This document shows positions 1 to 3,626 of a stretch of DNA of 5,945 bases, piece by piece; the first letter of the stretch is position 1; each line of letters starts with the position of its first letter. The notes beneath the pieces were generated by a model. The model was not told the DNA's origin. It did no database searches and worked only from the letters and a program-made list of their open reading frames with translations. A program made the translations under genes and the position numbers. The stretch spans positions 1 through 5,945 of the forward strand of contig CALCTA010000171.1 of NCBI GenBank assembly GCA_937893945.1, read 5' to 3'. The stretch is from an uncultured Clostridia bacterium. GTDB taxonomy: Bacteria > Bacillota > Clostridia > Oscillospirales > CAG-272.

Positions 1-1
1 G

Positions 2-484
2 CGGACAGGCAGGCTGCTTGCCGCTATAAAAAAGATATACAGCTTTTTTCTCGGTCTTATCATGACCGTGCTTCTTTCCTCGATGTCTGCGCAGACTGCC
101 ATCAGCTCGGCGGCGGACAGTACCACGGCGCGTACCGCAAGGCTGGTGAGCGGAAGCGTTATCCCTGTGCTTGGCGGCGGGGTGGGAGAGACCTTGAGGA
201 CGGTGGCGGGGGGAGTTACTTATCTCAAAAGCGTGATCGGTATTGGCGGTATCATTATGATATTTCTGCTCCTTCTGCCTGTGGGACTTTCGGTACTGCT
301 GACTCGCTTTGTATTTCTTATCACGGGAGGGCTTGCCGACATTCTCGGCTGTCCCTCTGAGGCAAGGTTGCTTGAAAATCTCGGAGAGGTATATGGATGT
401 ATGCTTGCGGTGATAAGCGGAGTTGCGATAACCTTTATCCTCGCGCTCTGCATATTTACTCAGACTGTAGTGGCGGTGGCGTGA
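2..484 (+). CDS. spoIIIAE: SpoIIIAE, stage III sporulation protein AE (3' end only)
   Basis: The reading frame is open from the first bases of the window to TGA at 482-484, giving the last 160 residues; the N-terminal half lies upstream. SpoIIIAE is a polytopic mother-cell membrane protein, usually near 400 residues, in the SpoIIIA-SpoIIQ channel needed for late forespore gene expression. Visible features fit the family C-terminus: a hydrophobic segment around IYSFFLGLIMTVLLSS, then the small-residue stretch with SAADSTTARTARLVSGSVIP and LGGGVGETLRTVAGGV, followed by further membrane segments (GIGGIIMIFLLLLPVGLSVL and VISGVAITFILALCIFTQT). The identification rests on this pattern and on spoIIIAF, AG and AH following in the canonical order. 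The stop overlaps the start of spoIIIAF, suggesting translational coupling. The operon promoter must lie upstream of the window, apart from any internal one. Confidence 0.93.
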   Translation, partial: RTGRLLAAIKKIYSFFLGLIMTVLLSSMSAQTAISSAADSTTARTARLVSGSVIPVLGGGVGETLRTVAGGVTYLKSVIGIGGIIMIFLLLLPVGLSVLLTRFVFLITGGLADILGCPSEARLLENLGEVYGCMLAVISGVAITFILALCIFTQTVVAVA

Positions 485-975
485 TGAAGGAATATTTTAT
501 AGTTGTCATAACCGTGATTTTTATAGGTGGTACGATCGTCTCGCTTGCTCCCGAGGGAACGGGGCAGAGGTATCTGCGCTTGCTCGTTTCACTTGCCGTT
601 ACGGGATGTATTATAATGCCGCTCTTCTCCTTTTTTGGTGGTGGGGAGATAGACACGAGCGGCATATCGGATCTGCTTTCGTGGCAAGAGGAGAATACAC
701 AAAATTATGAGGAAATTTACAATAATTCAATTCTTAAAGCAGGTGCGAGAGAAGTGGAAAACAAACTGAAAAGCGAGATACTGCAAGCTTTAGACGGGGA
801 TTATGAGGATATAGATTTGAGAATAGTGGCGGAGCAGAAAAGTGGGGAAATATACATAGAAAGAACAGAGATAATAATATACCCGTCGGGTGTGGCTCTT
901 GATCCTCATTTTATGGAGAATTACGTTTCCGAACGCCTCAGATGCGAGTGCGAGGTTATTTATAAAAGTGAGTAA
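484..975 (+). CDS. spoIIIAF: SpoIIIAF, stage III sporulation protein AF
   Basis: This 163-residue protein has the SpoIIIAF layout: two N-terminal transmembrane helices (about residues 4-24 and 32-54) joined by a short loop with the family-like LAPEGTGQRYLRLLVSL, then an amphipathic helix (about 65-100) and a soluble alpha/beta domain to the end. In B. subtilis the soluble part has the ring-building-motif fold and the protein is about 206 residues, so this copy is compact. It is a mother-cell membrane component of the SpoIIIA-SpoIIQ channel. I chose ATG 484, which overlaps the spoIIIAE stop by one base; the in-frame GTG at 481 is an alternative and would overlap by four. There is no clear Shine-Dalgarno sequence, so coupling to spoIIIAE translation is likely. 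The frame stays open upstream to an ATG at 397, but that part overlaps spoIIIAE and does not look like SpoIIIAF. Confidence 0.93.
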   Translation: MKEYFIVVITVIFIGGTIVSLAPEGTGQRYLRLLVSLAVTGCIIMPLFSFFGGGEIDTSGISDLLSWQEENTQNYEEIYNNSILKAGAREVENKLKSEILQALDGDYEDIDLRIVAEQKSGEIYIERTEIIIYPSGVALDPHFMENYVSERLRCECEVIYKSE

Positions 976-992
976 TAATACAATACTATAAT
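960..992 (+). promoter_or_regulatory. Possible internal sigma-E-like promoter before spoIIIAG
   Basis: The end of spoIIIAF and the AT-rich gap after it contain AATACTAT at 982-989, matching six of eight positions of the sigma-E -10 consensus CATACAAT. About 15 bases upstream there is an ATA-centred -35-like element (TTATAAA, 960-966), a poor match. A perfect TATAAT also sits at 987-992 but has no sigma-A -35 at the right distance. Sigma-E is the mother-cell factor that transcribes spoIIIA, and an internal promoter within spoIIIA is known in B. subtilis, so the position makes sense. This is a pattern match in AT-rich DNA and could be chance. Confidence 0.25.
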
Positions 993-1020
993 TCAAAAAA
1001 CGCTGAAATATAAAGAAAAT

Positions 1021-1026
1021 AGAGGT
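1021..1026 (+). promoter_or_regulatory. Ribosome binding site of spoIIIAG
   Basis: AGAGGT lies 8 nt before ATG 1035. It fixes the start of spoIIIAG and shows that this gene, unlike spoIIIAF, has its own initiation site. Confidence 0.7.
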
Positions 1027-1034
1027 AATGAATT

Positions 1035-1529
1035 ATGCAGAAAAATACAACTAACCGTTTTCCTGCAAAAAGAGCGGCTGCAATAGCCTTTCTCTGCGCG
1101 CTCGTCGGTATCCTACTTATAATTATGGGCAACTGCCGAGGCGATGAGGAGAAGGATAAGGAGATCGGTATCGAAACGCTTGACCCCGAGGCGTATGCGC
1201 GCGAGGTCGAGGAGAAGGTAGAGGAGCTGTGCAACAAGATAGACGGTGTCAGCTCTACCTACGCGGTGGTTACGCTTGAGGGTGGATATAAGGCTATCTA
1301 TGCGACCGATATGCAGGCAGGCGGCACAAGCGCAAAGAAGCAAACGGTAACGCTTGGCAGCGGCTCGGGTGAGCACGCTCTGCTTCTCGGCTATGAAAAC
1401 CCCAAAATAGCCGGAATAGGAATAGTTTGCTCGGGCGGCGATGACCCTATCTGTCGCCAGAACGTTATTTCTGTGGTAGGCTCGGCATTTGACGTCAGTA
1501 CAAATAAAATTTTTGTTACGGGAAGCTGA
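1035..1529 (+). CDS. spoIIIAG: SpoIIIAG, stage III sporulation protein AG
   Basis: The 164-residue product has a short basic N-terminus, one transmembrane helix (about 13-31), an acidic helical linker with the helix EAYAREVEEKVEELCNKI (52-69), and a C-terminal ring-building domain. The family signature is clear at 123-138 (PKIAGIGIVCSGGDDP), followed by the last helix and strand ending IFVTGS. SpoIIIAG multimerises into a large ring in the mother-cell membrane and forms part of the SpoIIIA-SpoIIQ channel wall. In B. subtilis the protein is about 229 residues and the domain carries a large beta insertion; here the matching section (about 83-120) is much shorter, so the ring's extra beta layer is probably reduced. 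Cys34 follows the membrane helix, but the preceding residues (MGN) do not make a lipobox. The start is set by AGAGGT 8 nt upstream. Confidence 0.94.
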   Translation: MQKNTTNRFPAKRAAAIAFLCALVGILLIIMGNCRGDEEKDKEIGIETLDPEAYAREVEEKVEELCNKIDGVSSTYAVVTLEGGYKAIYATDMQAGGTSAKKQTVTLGSGSGEHALLLGYENPKIAGIGIVCSGGDDPICRQNVISVVGSAFDVSTNKIFVTGS

Positions 1530-1590
1530 GGCGCGTGTCATAATCGGCGGACAAAGCCCATATAGTGTAGCGTAGTACAAAACAAACTTT

Positions 1591-1598
1591 TGGAGGAG
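1591..1598 (+). promoter_or_regulatory. Ribosome binding site of spoIIIAH
   Basis: TGGAGGAG, with GGAGG at 1592-1596, lies 9 nt before ATG 1606. It is the strongest Shine-Dalgarno sequence in the sporulation operon portion and supports that start over the in-frame ATG at 1612. Confidence 0.8.
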
Positions 1599-1605
1599 CT
1601 TATTT

Positions 1606-2175
1606 ATGAAAATGGAAAACGTTAAGGAAAAATTCACGGCGTTCTGCCGTAAGGTCGGTAAGAAAAATATGATGATAGCAGGCGCCTTCGTTGTAGTTGC
1701 GGTGGCTCTGATCGTGGCTATCGCCGTTTTTGGCGGCGCTGACGACAAGGGATTTGATTACAGTCAGGGAACGGGACTTAAGCCCGATTCCACCGACAGT
1801 ACTCCCACAGGCACAGACACTAACAACGCCGACAGCTATTTTTCTACCGTTCAGCTCAGCCGTCAGCGCAATCGCGACGAGGCTCTTGAGGTGCTTCAGT
1901 CGGTAGTTGACAACGATTCCGCAACCGAGACCGCTAAGAATGAGGCACTTGCGGAGATCAACAACCTCGCTCGCGTAATGGAAGCAGAGGCAAATATTGA
2001 AACTCTTATAGTTGCAAAGGGCTTTGCGGAGTGCGTTGCGGTCATCAGCGGTGAGAGCGCAAGCATCGTTGTAAAGAGCGAAGGACTTCAGGCGGCACAG
2101 ATATCTCAGATCAACGAGATAGTTTACGAGCAGGCGGGTATCATGCCCACTAATATAAAGATAATCGAGAGATAA
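1606..2175 (+). CDS. spoIIIAH: SpoIIIAH, stage III sporulation protein AH
   Basis: This 189-residue protein has a basic N-terminal tail, a single transmembrane helix (about 22-43), a Thr/Ser/Asp-rich linker (about 46-76) and a C-terminal domain (77-189). The domain shows the SpoIIIAH pattern: DSYFSTVQLSRQRNRDEALE, a helix with LAEINNLARVMEAEANIE, then LIVAKGFAECVAVISGE and a final stretch with SEGLQAAQISQINEIVYEQ before NIKIIER. In B. subtilis (about 218 residues) this extracellular ring-building domain binds forespore SpoIIQ across the intermembrane space, forming the core of the channel. The shorter length here comes mainly from the linker. It closes the recognised spoIIIA series; no Asp23/YqhY-type gene, which often follows spoIIIA elsewhere, comes next. 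Confidence 0.95.
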   Translation: MKMENVKEKFTAFCRKVGKKNMMIAGAFVVVAVALIVAIAVFGGADDKGFDYSQGTGLKPDSTDSTPTGTDTNNADSYFSTVQLSRQRNRDEALEVLQSVVDNDSATETAKNEALAEINNLARVMEAEANIETLIVAKGFAECVAVISGESASIVVKSEGLQAAQISQINEIVYEQAGIMPTNIKIIER

Positions 2176-2194
2176 CGGCGATACGGTCGGCATT

Positions 2195-2219
2195 GCGCGG
2201 AGGCTCGTAAGCTACGCGC
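2195..2219 (+). other. Weak hairpin in the spoIIIAH-ATPase gap
   Basis: GCGCG at 2195-2199 can pair with CGCGC at 2215-2219, with extra pairs near the loop (GCT 2203-2205 with AGC 2210-2212) but a mismatch and a bulge between. A second CGCGC at 2226-2230 could compete for the same arm. No T-tract follows directly, so it is not a convincing terminator, and read-through from spoIIIAH into the ATPase gene is possible. Nothing else recognisable was seen in this 134-base gap apart from the next gene's leader. Confidence 0.25.
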
Positions 2220-2296
2220 ATTTGTCGCGCTCGTTTTCACCATGCTGACGGCAGATGCATATTCTTATTGCAGAGGAGCCGAGACGGCTTTGCGAT

Positions 2297-2302
2297 AGGA
2301 GG
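2297..2302 (+). promoter_or_regulatory. Ribosome binding site of the ATPase gene
   Basis: A consensus AGGAGG lies 7 nt before ATG 2310 and decides the start. A small hairpin (2270-2293: AGCCG, AGA loop, CGGCT, plus outer pairs) ends only three bases upstream and could affect access to this site. Confidence 0.85.
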
Positions 2303-2309
2303 ATAACGT

Positions 2310-3422
2310 ATGGGTGAACGGGAAGAGACCAAACAGGGAGAAAAGACGCGTGAATGTGCGCTTTTTGCGGCGGCTAACAGCGGAGAAGGATTCAAAAGCT
2401 TTTACGGAGAGATATTTTCTCCCGAGCGCCTTTTGCGGCGCTATCTTATCAAGGGCGGAGCGGGCAGTGGCAAGAGCAGTCTGATGCGGCGTGTGGCACA
2501 AACGCTCAGCAGTCGGGGACATCGCGTGGAGTATTACTACTGCTCATCTGACTACACCTCGCTCGACGGCATAGTCATCGACGGACGGGTGGCGCTCGTG
2601 GATTCCACCGCTCCGCATATTATTGAGCCTGAGCTTGCAGGCGCTGTTGACGAGATAGTTGACACGGGACTTTTCTGGGATTCGCGTGCTCTCGCGTCGC
2701 AGAGGGAGCGGATAGCCGAGCTGAGCGACAAAAAGCGCGAGTGCTATAAGGGCGCTTACCGCTATCTTGAGGCGGCTCTCGCGGTCGATAGACGGAGCAG
2801 GGAGCTTATGCATCGCTATATAAGAGCCGAAAAGCTTCGCAGGGCGGCGGCGCGAGCGGTGGCATCAATACCCGACGGGAACGGATTTGCCGTACGGGTG
2901 GGAATCAGATCTTCGGTCGGAATGAAGGGTAGATACAGCCTTGATACCTATGAAAAGCAGGCAGAGCGGCTATATACTGTCAGCGATACCTACCGCTCGG
3001 GCGGACTTTTTATCAGCGCGCTGATAGACGAGGCAAGGCGCAAGCGCTGCCGTGTATGTGTTTCCTATGATCCCGTAAACACCGATATACCCGATGCCGT
3101 TTTGTTTGAGGAGAGCGGCGTTGGATTTGTGGTATGCGAGGGAGAGGGCTCGGGAGAGATAGCGGGCAGAATAAATATGAAAAGATTTTTCAGCTTTCCG
3201 CACGCCAGTGCAGAGGCTTCTCGCGCCAAGGCTGAATTCAGGGCAGACGGACGGCTCTACGACGGACTGCTCAGCTACGCGTGTGAAAGGCTTGCGGAAG
3301 CGGGAGAGGCGCACTTCGCGCTTGAGAGCATCTATGGCAAGTGTATGGATTTTGAGGCGGAGAGCAGATACTGCGACAGTCTTGCGGCGAGAGTAGCTGA
3401 TTTGCTTGAACAAAAAGAATAG
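2310..3422 (+). CDS. P-loop ATPase, PRK06851-like, with a degenerate second domain
   Basis: The 370-residue protein is soluble, with no signal peptide or membrane segment. A Walker A motif, GGAGSGKSS, lies at 49-57 with the key lysine at 55; a Walker B-like strand VALVD ends at Asp98, followed by STAPH. Between them CSSDYTSLDGIVI (78-90) matches what I recall of the clostridial family PRK06851, which has two tandem P-loop domains. Residues about 195-275 appear to be a second copy at an offset of about 176 residues: RLYTVSD matches RYLIKGG, RCRVCVSYDPVNTDIPD matches RGHRVEYYYCSSDYTSLDG. There the Walker A lysine is Gly231 and the Walker B position is Val, so the second site probably does not bind ATP. 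A charged helical region (125-185) separates the halves. The role is unknown; a nucleotide-dependent switch or kinase-like function is only a guess. It follows spoIIIAH by 134 bases and may be read from the same transcript. Confidence 0.82.
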   Translation: MGEREETKQGEKTRECALFAAANSGEGFKSFYGEIFSPERLLRRYLIKGGAGSGKSSLMRRVAQTLSSRGHRVEYYYCSSDYTSLDGIVIDGRVALVDSTAPHIIEPELAGAVDEIVDTGLFWDSRALASQRERIAELSDKKRECYKGAYRYLEAALAVDRRSRELMHRYIRAEKLRRAAARAVASIPDGNGFAVRVGIRSSVGMKGRYSLDTYEKQAERLYTVSDTYRSGGLFISALIDEARRKRCRVCVSYDPVNTDIPDAVLFEESGVGFVVCEGEGSGEIAGRINMKRFFSFPHASAEASRAKAEFRADGRLYDGLLSYACERLAEAGEAHFALESIYGKCMDFEAESRYCDSLAARVADLLEQKE

Positions 3423-3423
3423 A

Positions 3424-3463
3424 ATAAAAACGGCGCAAAGAGGTGTTTTTGCGCCGTTTTTAT
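3424..3463 (+). terminator. Strong intrinsic terminator after the ATPase gene
   Basis: A perfect 16-bp stem (3424-3439 with 3448-3463) with an 8-nt loop has the GC core CGGCGC/GCGCCG flanked by an A-run on the left arm and a T-run on the right. It starts one base after the ATPase stop codon at 3420-3422. The A-stem-T symmetry means it could also stop transcription from the other side. It separates the spoIIIA/ATPase unit from the exported-protein gene. Confidence 0.92.
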
Positions 3464-3529
3464 GCAATATTTTGTGAAAAATATACAAAAGGAAGACTTG
3501 ATTTTCTACACCCAATTGTGATTTTAGTG

Positions 3530-3568
3530 TTGAAAAAGCTTTGAAAATATGGTAAAATGATGTATAAA
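3530..3568 (+). promoter_or_regulatory. Sigma-A-type promoter of the exported-protein gene
   Basis: TTGAAA at 3530-3535 and TAAAAT at 3553-3558 are 17 nt apart, and the -10 is preceded by TG at 3550-3551, making an extended -10. A second, overlapping pair is TTGAAA 3541-3546 and TATAAA 3563-3568 with a 16-nt spacer. Either would start transcription at about 3565-3575, giving a leader of some 50-60 nt before ATG 3627. The region lies just after a terminator, where a promoter is expected. I saw no clear operator or riboswitch in the leader, and nothing recognisable in the AT-rich stretch 3464-3529. Confidence 0.75.
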
Positions 3569-3615
3569 CATACTGTGGATATTATTTCGCGGTTTGTTCA
3601 AACACATTTTTATTT

Positions 3616-3620
3616 GGAGG
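3616..3620 (+). promoter_or_regulatory. Ribosome binding site of the exported-protein gene
   Basis: GGAGG lies 6 nt before ATG 3627, directly ahead of a classic signal peptide, so the start is well supported. Confidence 0.88.
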
Positions 3621-3626
3621 AAAACC

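Noticed and set aside
397..483. Upstream extension of spoIIIAF to ATG 397
   Set aside because: The extra residues overlap spoIIIAE coding sequence and do not fit the SpoIIIAF N-terminus, which starts just before the first membrane helix at ATG 484.
1122..1139. Lipobox-like cysteine after the SpoIIIAG membrane helix
   Set aside because: The residues before Cys34 are M-G-N, which do not meet the lipobox rule, and SpoIIIAG proteins are not lipoproteins.
1558..1582. A second sigma-E-like promoter before spoIIIAH (CATATAG and TACAAAA)
   Set aside because: The two elements are only about 9 bases apart, too close for sigma-E, and the -10 match is poor.
1113..2193. Long minus-strand open frames opposite spoIIIAG and spoIIIAH
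   Set aside because: The plus-strand genes are clearly recognised family members with ribosome binding sites; the antisense products resemble nothing I know.
2242..2298. An 18-codon plus-strand frame in the spoIIIAH-ATPase gap
   Set aside because: It has no ribosome binding site and no recognisable features, and it ends inside the ATPase Shine-Dalgarno sequence.
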